Positions 8,306 to 18,045 of a stretch of DNA of 64,000 nt are shown one piece after another (positions within the stretch are counted from its first letter, which is position 1; every line of letters begins with the position of its first letter). The notes beneath the pieces are model-generated. The model had not been told where the DNA came from and did no database searches. It worked only from the letters and a program-made list of their open reading frames with translations. This DNA comes from an uncultured Bacteroides sp. (GTDB lineage: Bacteria; Bacteroidota; Bacteroidia; Cytophagales; Cyclobacteriaceae): assembly GCA_902168185.1 (NCBI GenBank), contig CABHOV010000077.1, positions 62,001 through 126,000 on the forward strand, written 5' to 3'. The position numbers and the translations under genes were made by a program.

Positions 8306-11300
8306 ATGAAAAAATATTTTCTACTTCTGTTGGTTGGGATATTGGCTTGGCAAAGAATCGATGCACAGAATTCTGCTGTTGAATTTAAGAACTCACTGGA
8401 GGAGCCTAAAAGTAAAGTAAGAAAATATACTACAAAGAATGGCTTTCCTCTCAAGGTGCTCGATTGCATTACGCAGGACAAAGATGGGCTGATGTGGTTT
8501 GCCGCTGAAGATGGGCTGGCGCGCTTCGATGGTAATTCCTTTAAGGTATTTAAAAACGATCCCGATAATCCCTATAGTATATCTCATAATTATATTCAAT
8601 GGGTTTTTACTGATTCGGACGGCACCGTATGGACTTCCTCTCCCAAAGGACTCAATCGTTTTGATTCAAAAACAGAACGGTTTACCCACTATCATCATAA
8701 CCCGAAAGATAAAAATTCGCTTGTAGGAGATAACGTAGTCTTTATCACGGGAAGCCCTACCGGGAATTTATGGATCGCTTCTGCCGCAGACGGTTTTACT
8801 TACTATGACCGGAGCAGCAAAAAGTTTATTCAGTATTCTCACAATAATTTACCGGGGCTGTCCCATTCGGAAGTAGTGCTCCTTTATGAAGACCACCAGG
8901 GTCTGCTATGGGTGGGTACACTGGGAGGTGGATTGAGTGTATTCAAGACAAAGGATGGTATCGTAGGTCAGAAAATAGAGGAACTCTCCCGAAAGGATTC
9001 GTTGCCTTCTCCGCAAATAAGGTGCTTTAGTCCAGACCACCTGGGCAATCTTTGGATTGGCACTTCAGAGGGACTGGTTTTCTTTAATCGAGAACAAAAA
9101 AGCTTTCAAGTATTCAATAAAAGTAATAGCGCTTTACGCGGTAACATCATCCGGGCGCTTCGTCACGACAGCAAGCATAACCTCTGGATTGCAGTAGAGG
9201 ACAAAGGCCTGCACCGGATTTCTTTGAAAAACTTTGACGGTCAATCGACCCGTAGCCTTTCCGTTGAGCACCAGTCAGGCGAAGAAGAGTATAGGATTTA
9301 TAGGCATACCATTCATGCTATATATGAAGATCGGGATCATAACCTGTGGTTAGGTACCAACGGCGATGGTGTCCAAATGATCAGTGGTATACCCGAAAAA
9401 TTTACCCGCATCGAGCGGAAGCAAACCGGAGAATACGAAGGAGTTTATCTGCGCTTCTGGGGAATGTGCAGCGACAAGGAAGGTAATCTCTGGCTTGGAT
9501 CCGATGGAGACGGCATCTATAAATATAATAGCCGAGGTCAACTGCTCAAGCATTACTATGCCGATGGTAAAAAAGGAAGCTTAACCAATAATGCTATTCT
9601 GTGCGCCTACCGGGATCATAGCAATACACTTTGGTTTGGCACCTATGCGGAAGGGTTATTTCGCTATGATAAAAAAACAGATTCATTCTTTAATTACTCA
9701 CATGATCCTGCCGATTCATCAAGCCTGGCAGATAATGATTTGCGCGTGATCTTCGAAGACTCCAAACACAATATATGGGTAGGCAGCAACGGGGGAGGTT
9801 TAAATTTGCTTAATAAACAAACTGGCAAGTTCACACATTACGCCACGAAGTATACCGAGACCAGCAGAGGGAGTGTACGCGCTATTATCGAAGATAAACA
9901 TGGAGGACTATGGATTGGTTGCCATGGTGAAGGGCTTCAATACCTTGATCCGAAGAAGAAAAAACTTCAACGGTATTTAGATCGTCCGGAAGATAAAAAT
10001 GCGCTTCCCAGTAATATAGTATATGCGCTTCATCTGGATGGTCAAGGAAAACTGTGGATAGGAACTGAAGGCACAGGTTTAGCCGTCTATGATCTGGAGC
10101 GACAAACGCTAGAGCGGTTCACGGAGAAAGAAGGATTGGGCGGCAGTACAGTGTATGCTTTGCTTGAAGACAAAGCAGGGGACCTTTGGATGAGTACCAA
10201 CAGTGGGGTGTCCAAATGGGATGGGCGTGAGAAAAAATTTTATAACTATGATGGCTCGGACGGGCTGCAGAATGGAAAGTTTAACTCCAGTTCTTTTTTG
10301 TATGATAAGGCCTTGGGCTTGATGGCCTTTGCAGGAACAGAAGGCGTCACGCTCTTTCGTCCAGAGCAGATCAAACAGAACCTGCAGCCACCGAAGGTAA
10401 TGATCACCGGATTTCAGTTGTTTAATAAACCTGTAGAGGTAAACGCTTCCGGTCAGCAAGGACTTATATTAAAACAAGCTATTCATGAAAGTAAAGAAAT
10501 CACACTGCATTATGACCAGTCTGTATTCACATTCGAGTATACCGCTTTAAATTATGCTTACCCTGAGAAATGTGCATATGCCTATAAAATGGAAGGCTTT
10601 GACAAAGATTGGAATTATGTTGATACCAAGCGCACGGCTACCTATACAAACCTGGACCCCGGGCAGTATATATTCCGCGTAAAAGCAAGCAATGATGATG
10701 GTGTCTGGAATGAGCAGGGTGCTTCCATCGCACTCATTATTACACCGCCTTACTGGAAAACCTGGTGGTTTCAAACCATAATAGCGTGCATCGTTATCGG
10801 GTCGGTATATACTTTCTTCAAGGGCAGAGTTAACGCTGTAAAAAGACAGAAGGCAGAACTTGAAGAACAGGTTCGCCAGCAAACAGCAGAGGTCGTATCA
10901 CAGAAGGAAGCGTTGGAAGTTCAGGCTCAAAACCTACAGGCACTCAACGACCAATTGCAGGCACAAACCGATTTCCTGGGTGTAGTCAATGATGAGCTAA
11001 AACAACAAAAAGGAGAAAATATAGCGAAGCGTCAAGACGCTGAAAAAGCAAGAGAGGAAGCTGAGCGAGCCCGTCAGGATGCTGAACGTGCAAACCAGGC
11101 CAAGAGCATTTTTCTGGCTACCATGAGTCATGAAATACGGACGCCTATGAATGGCGTATTGGGAATGGCATCGTTGTTAGCAGAAACACCGCTCACGGCC
11201 GAACAGCAAGAGTATACCGATACAATTCGCAGCAGCGGCGATGCGTTGCTCACCGTCATCAACGACATCCTTGACTTCTCTAAAATTGAATCCGGAAATC

Positions 11301-12646
11301 TTGAACTCGATTACAACGGTTTCGATATGCGCCAATGCCTGGAAGAAGTAATGGATGTATTCTCCACCAAAGCATCTCAAAAAGGATTGGACCTGGTATA
11401 TCAAATCGATTATCAAATACCTGCGCAGATTATAGGGGATAGTCACCGGCTACGGCAAATACTACTAAACCTGATTAGCAACGCCATGAAGTTTACTCAC
11501 AAAGGAGAAATTTTTGTGGGAGTAGATTTACTGGAGGCCAACAACGATCAGCTCCTGCTCGCCTTTCAGATACGGGATACCGGTATAGGTATAGCGCAGG
11601 ATAAAATTTCGCGATTGTTCAAGGCCTTCTCTCAGGTAGATTCTTCTACTACGCGAAGATACGGTGGAACCGGGTTGGGCCTGGTAATCAGTCAGCGACT
11701 AGTCGAGTTAATGGGAGGTACGATCACAGTGGAAAGTCATGAGGGCGTTGGCACTATATTTAGTTTTACCATCAAGAGTAAAGCAAGTCAGGAATCCATT
11801 CGTCAATATGTGCATTGCAACACGGTTGGAAACGAGGGTAAGAAAGTGTTGCTGGTGGATGACAATGCGACAAACCTTACGATACTGAAAACGCAGCTTG
11901 AATTATGGAAGCTATCGCCTACACTGGCGATTTCAGCCAAGCAGGCATTGGATATACTCACGTATCAGGAAGGGTTTGATCTGGTAATTACCGATATGCA
12001 AATGCCGGATATGGATGGCGTACAATTGTCTCAACGCATCAAAGCGAAACATCCGCGACTACCGATAGTCTTGTTGAGTTCGGTAGGAGATGAGAGCAAG
12101 AAAAAATATCCTGATTTGTTCACCTCTGTACTCAACAAGCCGGTAAAGCAACAGCAGTTGTGCAGGGTTATCCAGTCTGCACTCAGACCCACTGGAACGC
12201 TTCACACGGCAGAAGTTCAGCATGCGCAGCACGTATTATCGGAAGAGTTCGCAGAAAAATATCCACTGCGGATTCTTATCGCTGAAGATAACCCGGTAAA
12301 TCAGAAGCTCGCTATACGCGTTCTTAACAAGCTAGGGTATAAGGAAATTGACACGGCTCAGAATGGTGTGGAAGTGCTTGAGAAAATAGACATCCAGTAT
12401 TACGAAATAATCTTAATGGATGTACAAATGCCTGCGATGGATGGACTGGAAGCTACGCGCAGAATACGAGCGAACGAAGGTGAACGCCCTGTGATCATAG
12501 CCATGACTGCCAACGCTATGCAAGGCGATCGTGAAGAATGCCTGCGCGCTGGTATGGATGACTATATCAGCAAGCCTATTAAGCTTGAAGTCGTAGTCAA
12601 TATACTTGAGAAGTGGGCTTTGGAAGTGAAACGAAAAAATCAGTAA
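8306..12646 (+). CDS. Hybrid sensor kinase: two-component propeller, Y_Y_Y, HisKA, HATPase, two receivers
   Basis: 1446 residues. Signal peptide (..LAWQRIDAQ), then about 14 regulator-propeller blades (residues 40-690, repeats of the type LWxGTxxGGL), a Y_Y_Y domain (about 730-810) and one membrane helix (about 818-838). A long charged coiled coil (845-930) leads to HisKA with phospho-acceptor His942 in MSHEIRTPMN, a HATPase_c domain (DTGIGI, GGTGLGL), receiver 1 from about 1181 (LLVDDN, TDMQMPDMDG) and receiver 2 from about 1321 (IAEDNPVN, MDVQMPAMDG). Unlike PUL HTCS proteins it has no DNA-binding domain, so the signal must pass to another protein by phosphotransfer or contact. No partner regulator is adjacent. 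Confidence 0.93.
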   Translation: MKKYFLLLLVGILAWQRIDAQNSAVEFKNSLEEPKSKVRKYTTKNGFPLKVLDCITQDKDGLMWFAAEDGLARFDGNSFKVFKNDPDNPYSISHNYIQWVFTDSDGTVWTSSPKGLNRFDSKTERFTHYHHNPKDKNSLVGDNVVFITGSPTGNLWIASAADGFTYYDRSSKKFIQYSHNNLPGLSHSEVVLLYEDHQGLLWVGTLGGGLSVFKTKDGIVGQKIEELSRKDSLPSPQIRCFSPDHLGNLWIGTSEGLVFFNREQKSFQVFNKSNSALRGNIIRALRHDSKHNLWIAVEDKGLHRISLKNFDGQSTRSLSVEHQSGEEEYRIYRHTIHAIYEDRDHNLWLGTNGDGVQMISGIPEKFTRIERKQTGEYEGVYLRFWGMCSDKEGNLWLGSDGDGIYKYNSRGQLLKHYYADGKKGSLTNNAILCAYRDHSNTLWFGTYAEGLFRYDKKTDSFFNYSHDPADSSSLADNDLRVIFEDSKHNIWVGSNGGGLNLLNKQTGKFTHYATKYTETSRGSVRAIIEDKHGGLWIGCHGEGLQYLDPKKKKLQRYLDRPEDKNALPSNIVYALHLDGQGKLWIGTEGTGLAVYDLERQTLERFTEKEGLGGSTVYALLEDKAGDLWMSTNSGVSKWDGREKKFYNYDGSDGLQNGKFNSSSFLYDKALGLMAFAGTEGVTLFRPEQIKQNLQPPKVMITGFQLFNKPVEVNASGQQGLILKQAIHESKEITLHYDQSVFTFEYTALNYAYPEKCAYAYKMEGFDKDWNYVDTKRTATYTNLDPGQYIFRVKASNDDGVWNEQGASIALIITPPYWKTWWFQTIIACIVIGSVYTFFKGRVNAVKRQKAELEEQVRQQTAEVVSQKEALEVQAQNLQALNDQLQAQTDFLGVVNDELKQQKGENIAKRQDAEKAREEAERARQDAERANQAKSIFLATMSHEIRTPMNGVLGMASLLAETPLTAEQQEYTDTIRSSGDALLTVINDILDFSKIESGNLELDYNGFDMRQCLEEVMDVFSTKASQKGLDLVYQIDYQIPAQIIGDSHRLRQILLNLISNAMKFTHKGEIFVGVDLLEANNDQLLLAFQIRDTGIGIAQDKISRLFKAFSQVDSSTTRRYGGTGLGLVISQRLVELMGGTITVESHEGVGTIFSFTIKSKASQESIRQYVHCNTVGNEGKKVLLVDDNATNLTILKTQLELWKLSPTLAISAKQALDILTYQEGFDLVITDMQMPDMDGVQLSQRIKAKHPRLPIVLLSSVGDESKKKYPDLFTSVLNKPVKQQQLCRVIQSALRPTGTLHTAEVQHAQHVLSEEFAEKYPLRILIAEDNPVNQKLAIRVLNKLGYKEIDTAQNGVEVLEKIDIQYYEIILMDVQMPAMDGLEATRRIRANEGERPVIIAMTANAMQGDREECLRAGMDDYISKPIKLEVVVNILEKWALEVKRKNQ

Positions 12647-12998
12647 GTCCTGATCGAATAAGCCAGAACGTTCAATGAATAAATATATAACTATACGTAA
12701 CGGCAGGACGCTTTTGCATCTCTTTTATACTTTACTCGGAGAGAAGTTTTCACTACGTTTAAATTTAACATTAGGATTAGCGTGATATAAGTGGTATATT
12801 ACATGGCATTTAAGAAATGTCTTCAATACTTCCTATTCTCAGGGCTTTTTATTGTACACATCCTTAATTTATAATGTTCTGTAGATCCACTTTCCGGATC
12901 GAAATAGTAACTCAGAATAATTATCGCAGGCTTACTACTTGAGGCGGTTACTGCTTTGATGGGGAGCCTTTTACTTAGTCTTCACTTTAATTTATTAC
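12647..12998. other. 352-bp intergenic region upstream of rpoD-type gene
   Basis: No ORF, repeat or RNA structure could be supported. It presumably carries the sigma-factor promoter and a long leader. Confidence 0.5.
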
Positions 12999-13862
12999 AT
13001 GCGCCAACTAAAGATCAGTAAGCAGATTACCAACAGAGAAAGTCAGTCTTTGGACAAGTACTTAACGGAAATTGGAAAGGTGGATTTGATTACGGCCGAA
13101 GTTGAAGTGGAGTTGGCAAAACGGATCCGGGAAGGAGATCAGGTTGCCTTGGAAAAATTGACAAAGGCGAATTTGCGTTTTGTTGTATCAGTAGCCAAGC
13201 AATATCAAAATAACGGATTAACACTGGGCGATCTTATTAATGAGGGAAATCTCGGACTTATCAAAGCTGCTAAGCGATTTGATGAGAAGCGAGGTTTTAA
13301 ATTTATCTCCTATGCTGTTTGGTGGATTCGTCAATCAATCATGCAGGCATTGGCAGAACAGTCACGCATCGTGCGATTGCCTTTAAACCGTGTCGGTTCT
13401 TTAAATAAGATCAACAAGACATTTGCCGAACTCGAACAGAAATTTCAACGCGAGCCATCAGCAGATGAGATCGCTGAAATTATGGGCGTTACCGTTGAAG
13501 ATGTGCGCGACAATCTTAAAGTTGCCGGCCGTCACGTATCGATGGATGCTCCGTTTGTAAATGGAGAAGACAATAGTTTGATTGATGTTCTCTCGGACGT
13601 GAACGAATCAACGCCGGACTCTGCGCTGATATCAAATTCACTTTCTGTTGAAGTGCAACGTGCATTAGCAACGTTGACTGCACGGGAGGCTGATGTTATA
13701 GGCTTATACTTTGGACTTAATAATAACAACTCAATGACCCTGGAAGAAATAGGTGAGTTGTACAGCCTGACAAGGGAACGAGTTAGGCAGATTAAAGAAA
13801 AGGCTACACGCAGACTACGCCATTCTTCAAGAAGCAGAACCCTGAAAACATATTTAGGATAA
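12999..13862 (+). CDS. rpoD: RpoD/SigA-type RNA polymerase sigma factor
   Basis: 287 residues, the usual length of the Bacteroidota sigma-70, which lacks region 1.1 and the non-conserved insert. Conserved blocks: region 1.2 ([16 protein letters not shown]), region 2 ([43 protein letters not shown]), region 3 ([14 protein letters not shown]) and region 4 HTH ([23 protein letters not shown]). It directs core polymerase to TTG-N19/21-TAnnTTTG promoters in this phylum. Cytophagales often carry close paralogues, so this may be the primary factor or a near twin. A cold-shock gene follows at 86 bp. Confidence 0.9.
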   Translation: MRQLKISKQITNRESQSLDKYLTEIGKVDLITAEVEVELAKRIREGDQVALEKLTKANLRFVVSVAKQYQNNGLTLGDLINEGNLGLIKAAKRFDEKRGFKFISYAVWWIRQSIMQALAEQSRIVRLPLNRVGSLNKINKTFAELEQKFQREPSADEIAEIMGVTVEDVRDNLKVAGRHVSMDAPFVNGEDNSLIDVLSDVNESTPDSALISNSLSVEVQRALATLTAREADVIGLYFGLNNNNSMTLEEIGELYSLTRERVRQIKEKATRRLRHSSRSRTLKTYLG

Positions 13863-13948
13863 GCCTATAGGTTGACTTGTGCTCGGATTTTAAACTGACG
13901 CACGAACATCCTCAGTCACGAATTTTTTTAATTTTAATACATAATACA

Positions 13949-14140
13949 ATGCAAGGAAAAGTTAAGTTTTTTAATGAAACCAAAGGTTTTGGATTCATTA
14001 CTCCAGACAATTCAAACACAGACATTTTTGTACACTCTTCAGGTCTTGTAGATCAGATCCGTGAAAACGATCAGGTTGAATACGAAGAAGAAAAAGGCAA
14101 AAAAGGTATGAATGCCGTCAATGTTACCGTACTGAACTAA
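13949..14140 (+). CDS. Cold-shock domain protein (CspA family), second copy
   Basis: 63 residues, start ATG 13949; the reading frame is open upstream but the conserved MQGKVKFFNETKGFGF marks the true start. RNP-1 (KGFGFI) and RNP-2 (DIFVHSS) are intact. It differs from the copy at 7572 mainly in the 18-35 loop. The leader just before the ATG (AT-rich, with ATACATAATACA) is nearly shared with the first copy, and both end in strong terminators, so they look like an old gene duplication that retained its regulatory leader. Confidence 0.95.
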   Translation: MQGKVKFFNETKGFGFITPDNSNTDIFVHSSGLVDQIRENDQVEYEEEKGKKGMNAVNVTVLN

Positions 14141-14160
14141 GTTTATTACAAAACATATAA

Positions 14161-14196
14161 AGTAGACAGTCAGCAATGGCTGTCTACTTTTTTTTT
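14161..14196 (+). terminator. Intrinsic terminator of second cold-shock gene
   Basis: AGTAGACAG (14161-14169) pairs with CTGTCTACT (14180-14188) and runs into nine T residues. Confidence 0.92.
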
Positions 14197-14378
14197 GTGG
14201 GTGGTTTGAACGACTATATATGGCGTGTCTGCAGGCCTGCAGTAACGTAACGCTCTCTTTCTATTCTACGATATACCTGCACCCACTACAGTGTTAAATA
14301 AGCTGGCAGGGTTTTAGAATGTATGATAAAGAATTATCTTTCATTGATCTCAATGCGGCAACATTTCAATAGGTTAGT

Positions 14379-15533
14379 ATGAATGGTCATATTTTCTCCT
14401 TCCTCAATTCTATAGTCTTGCTTGGTTCTTTGCAAGGATTTATCATCGGCACACTTGTTCACGTCACAGCCAAAGGTAGAGCTGCCAGTAAACTGCTTGC
14501 CTGGCTATTGATAATCATTGCCATGGCTTGTCTGAAGATATACCTGAATAACATTGGTCTTACTTCCACTACAGCAGGATCTCTCCTTGATGCAATTTTT
14601 CCGTTCATGATCATCATGCCGGTAGGGCCGCTAATTTATCTTTATTGCAAAGCAGAATTAACGCATGATTTTAAAGTCGGACGCAGCGATCGATTTCATT
14701 TTTATCCGCTCATCATTGACTTATTCCATCACGCTGCCGCAGTAGTATTTTTGGTTGCCCTGCTGCTAGGCTGGGCTGATTCATATAGAGATAATTTTAA
14801 CAACTGGTTTGATGCCTACAACACTTACTCAGATATACCACGATGGGTTTCGTTAACAGTTTACCTGGTGCTTTCCTTTCGGTTGGTATATGGCAGGCAG
14901 AGAGAACCTGTTGTAACGGAAGAGTTGAACAACCGAAGTTGGCTAAAGGAATTCATTTCTGTTTTCCTGGTTTTTGATGTTATATGGCTGGCATTTCTTA
15001 TACCGTATGTGATTCCTGCCACCAGCAATATACTTCTCAACTGGCTTGATTGGTTCCCACTATATATACCTTTGGTCATGATCATTTACTGGCTGGGCAT
15101 CCGCGGAGTAATGCTCGGTCGAAAAGAGATGAGCAACTCCTTGCGGAAATCAGCAGGAGCAAAATTGAACCTGCAGAAGGAAGCGGTGGAACATATCATG
15201 ATGAACCTGCAAAAATCCATGGAAGCCGATAAACTTTTCCTGGACGCGGAATTGTCGGTAACAAAACTGGCCACTCACCTGGGTATATCAGCCAAAACAC
15301 TTTCGGCGGTTATCAATCAAAATGCAGGCAAGAGCTTTAATGAATTTGTTAATCACTATCGGGTCGAAGAATTCAAACAGCGGCTGCTAAAAGCTGATAA
15401 TAAAAAGTATACCCTTACCGCATTGGCCTTTGAATGTGGCTTCAATTCACAACCTACATTTCAGCGGGCATTCAAAAATATAGTGGGCATTACGCCCAGC
15501 GAGTACTTGCAGCGTAACGCTGTCTCTGCATAA
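14379..15533 (+). CDS. Membrane-anchored AraC-family regulator
   Basis: 384 residues. Residues 1-245 hold about seven hydrophobic helices (for example LLGSLQGFIIGTLVHV, FPFMIIMPVGPLIYLY, AAAVVFLVALLLGW and PLYIPLVMIIYWLGI), followed by a linker and a C-terminal AraC HTH domain (VTKLATHLGISAKTLSAVIN, then TLTALAFECGFNSQPTFQRAF and TPSEYLQ). Such proteins are common in Bacteroidota and are thought to sense membrane or periplasmic signals while binding DNA directly. The target is unknown; the M1 peptidase gene downstream, separated by a 17-bp palindrome, is a candidate. Confidence 0.9.
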   Translation: MNGHIFSFLNSIVLLGSLQGFIIGTLVHVTAKGRAASKLLAWLLIIIAMACLKIYLNNIGLTSTTAGSLLDAIFPFMIIMPVGPLIYLYCKAELTHDFKVGRSDRFHFYPLIIDLFHHAAAVVFLVALLLGWADSYRDNFNNWFDAYNTYSDIPRWVSLTVYLVLSFRLVYGRQREPVVTEELNNRSWLKEFISVFLVFDVIWLAFLIPYVIPATSNILLNWLDWFPLYIPLVMIIYWLGIRGVMLGRKEMSNSLRKSAGAKLNLQKEAVEHIMMNLQKSMEADKLFLDAELSVTKLATHLGISAKTLSAVINQNAGKSFNEFVNHYRVEEFKQRLLKADNKKYTLTALAFECGFNSQPTFQRAFKNIVGITPSEYLQRNAVSA

Positions 15534-15549
15534 CATTCGTCAAAATAAG

Positions 15550-15566
15550 TTTGACTACTAGTCAAA
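15550..15566. promoter_or_regulatory. Perfect palindrome TTTGACTA-C-TAGTCAAA
   Basis: A 17-bp perfect palindrome between the AraC stop (15533) and the M1 peptidase ATG (15628). With no T-run behind it, it looks more like a dimeric-protein operator for the peptidase gene than a terminator. Confidence 0.5.
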
Positions 15567-15627
15567 TCAGGAATTGAATAGATTTTAACAGTGGATTCGT
15601 AGTGATTTGGAACATAAAATCACAGAT

Positions 15628-17892
15628 ATGAAACACCTCTGCATTCTATTTTTTCTTTCCTCATTTTTATCGATTAGTGCCATCGGCCAAACCAAGATCG
15701 AAAGTAAATCTGCCGAACTGGATCTTTACGTTGGAACGTACTATACCAGGATCGAACCCGTGTCCCGCTTCATTATTCAAAAAGAAAAAGATGACCTCGT
15801 GTTGCACATTGTCGGTCAGGGTCAAGTAGGAATGACCAGGGTCGGCAAGGACCGCTTCCGTGCCGACAAGGTAAGACCAAAAACGGTCATTGAATTTGTG
15901 CGGGACAGTGCAGGAAATGTCGGGCAATTCAAATGGATACAGCCCATTCCAAAGTTAACATTTGTGCGGACCGCTGTAGCTTTTGCCGACAGCCTTTCAG
16001 AGACGTCAACGGACAAGTTCTCAAAGTATATAGGCAACTATCAGTTGACCAACAATCGAAACCGAAGTGTTCAGGTTAGATTAAAGAACCGTCAACTTAC
16101 CATTCAGGGAACAAACGAAGGGAAGATATCAATTCGTCACGAGTCGGGCAATCGGTTTGTAGCCGAAGATGGAAATGTGAGACTGGTATATGAATTCATT
16201 CCGGATGCAGCCGGTAAAATTACATCCATTCAATATTCCAGAACGGGAAGTGTAATTTTCGTGAGAACACGAGATAACCCGTCAAATGCGTCAAAGGTAA
16301 TTTATGGATTCAGCAGGCCCAATGGCTTTACACGGGCAGACACACTTCGGGGTGCACTTACTGCTTTGCGTACATGCTACGATGTATTGTTTTATGATTT
16401 GGACGTAACGGTTATTCCGGATCGAAAAACAGTTCGCGGAGCAAACAAGATTCGATTTAAGGCCGTACACTCTTTTAATCAAATGCAGGTGGATCTGTTT
16501 GCAAACATGCAAATTGAAAAGATTCTGTATCATAATACGTCGCTTCCTTACCGGCGAGAATTCAATGCCGTGTTCATTCAGTTTCCTGGAAATGTGGAAG
16601 CAGGAGTCACCGAAGAGATTACTATACTATATTCAGGAACGCCACAAACCCCAGAGCCTTCAAGCTTAGCAGGAGGTATATTTTGGCTGCAGGACAAAGA
16701 AGGGGAGCACTGGATCGAAAGCGTAACGCAAGGGTCTGGCGCAAGTTTGTGGTGGCCGTGTAAGGATCATCTTTCCGATAAGCCTGATAGCATGAAGATC
16801 AGCGTTACCGTTCCGCGCGGTCTCACCGATATATCCAACGGAAGGCTGATTCACAAAACAGAATTGCCCGATAGCCTTACGCGCTTTGAATGGTATGTGA
16901 GTTACCCGATCACAACCTATTGCGTGGTGATCAACATTGGAAACTATAAACGATTTAAAGACCTATATATCTCCGGTAGTGATACCCTGCATGTGAATTA
17001 TTACTGCATGAACTATGATGTAGATATAGCTAAAAAGATTTTTAAACAAGCTAAGCCCATGTTGTCTGTTTTCGAAAAATGTTTTGGAAAGTATCCCTTT
17101 TGGCGCGATGGATTTACCGTGATGGAATCCATTTATCCCATGGAGCACCAGGGGGCTGTTAGCTTTGGATCTATCTTTAGTCCCTTCAATAGTGATCGAT
17201 ATGATTCGCTTGATCTGGTGCGGACCATGTGGCATGAGACGGCACACGAATGGTGGGGAAATAGTATAACGGTCCAAGACATGGCGGATCTTTGGATACA
17301 CGAAGCCTTTGCTACCTATGGAGAAGTGCTAGCCTATGAGCAACTGAAAGGTTCGACAGCAGCACGAGGGTATTTGAGAGAGCAGCATCCTGCCAATAAG
17401 GAAGCCATCATCGGCAGGTATGGCGTAAATGATTTCCGCCTTGGCGATGTATACTCGAAAGGTGTTTTGATTATACATACACTTCGAAACACCATTGCCA
17501 ACGACTCAGTCTGGTTCGGACTTCTGCGCAGTATTCAACTTGACTTTGCATACCAAACCATTACTACCCAGGACCTGGTCCAATACACCAGTGACAAAAC
17601 AAAAACAGACTATCACTATTTTTTTGAGCAATATCTCACCAAGGCATCTCCTCCTGAATTGCAATTGCTGATCAGTCGTCAAGGCGCTGTAACTACCGTA
17701 AAGTACAGATGGCATGTGGATGTTGCAAAATTCAACATGCCCGCAAAGATTATAGTGAAAGGTATATATACATTAATTCATCCAACCACAGAATGGGCTG
17801 AACTGGAATTGGAAAACATTAAACCAAAAGATATTAAAGTTGACCACGAAAGTTTCTACCTTCAAAGCAAAACCCAACTTGAACAACGATGA
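15628..17892 (+). CDS. M1-family metallopeptidase with two DUF3471-like N-terminal modules
   Basis: About 754 residues from ATG 15628, which gives a clean signal peptide (MKHLCILFFLSSFLSISAIGQ); a TTG 21 bp earlier is in frame but less likely. Two similar about 90-residue modules follow (YVGTYYTR...LTFVRT and YIGNYQLT...VIFVRT), resembling DUF3471 domains of beta-lactamase-like proteins. The M1 aminopeptidase fold has the substrate motif MEHQGAVSFG in place of GAMEN, the zinc site H536-E-T-A-H540 and the third ligand Glu559. It should be an exported zinc aminopeptidase. The N-terminal duplication is unusual for the family. Confidence 0.9.
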   Translation: MKHLCILFFLSSFLSISAIGQTKIESKSAELDLYVGTYYTRIEPVSRFIIQKEKDDLVLHIVGQGQVGMTRVGKDRFRADKVRPKTVIEFVRDSAGNVGQFKWIQPIPKLTFVRTAVAFADSLSETSTDKFSKYIGNYQLTNNRNRSVQVRLKNRQLTIQGTNEGKISIRHESGNRFVAEDGNVRLVYEFIPDAAGKITSIQYSRTGSVIFVRTRDNPSNASKVIYGFSRPNGFTRADTLRGALTALRTCYDVLFYDLDVTVIPDRKTVRGANKIRFKAVHSFNQMQVDLFANMQIEKILYHNTSLPYRREFNAVFIQFPGNVEAGVTEEITILYSGTPQTPEPSSLAGGIFWLQDKEGEHWIESVTQGSGASLWWPCKDHLSDKPDSMKISVTVPRGLTDISNGRLIHKTELPDSLTRFEWYVSYPITTYCVVINIGNYKRFKDLYISGSDTLHVNYYCMNYDVDIAKKIFKQAKPMLSVFEKCFGKYPFWRDGFTVMESIYPMEHQGAVSFGSIFSPFNSDRYDSLDLVRTMWHETAHEWWGNSITVQDMADLWIHEAFATYGEVLAYEQLKGSTAARGYLREQHPANKEAIIGRYGVNDFRLGDVYSKGVLIIHTLRNTIANDSVWFGLLRSIQLDFAYQTITTQDLVQYTSDKTKTDYHYFFEQYLTKASPPELQLLISRQGAVTTVKYRWHVDVAKFNMPAKIIVKGIYTLIHPTTEWAELELENIKPKDIKVDHESFYLQSKTQLEQR

Positions 17893-18045
17893 AGCAGGAA
17901 AATTCCGGTAACTGAATGGATGAAAGTTTGGTAGGTGTATTGAATACTTTGTTGTGCATTTTCTGCTGACAAAAAACGTTCGTGTTACTGACTTTAATCA
18001 TCGTTATTTGAAGTAACGAAACGCACTTTTAAGAAAATATAGTAT

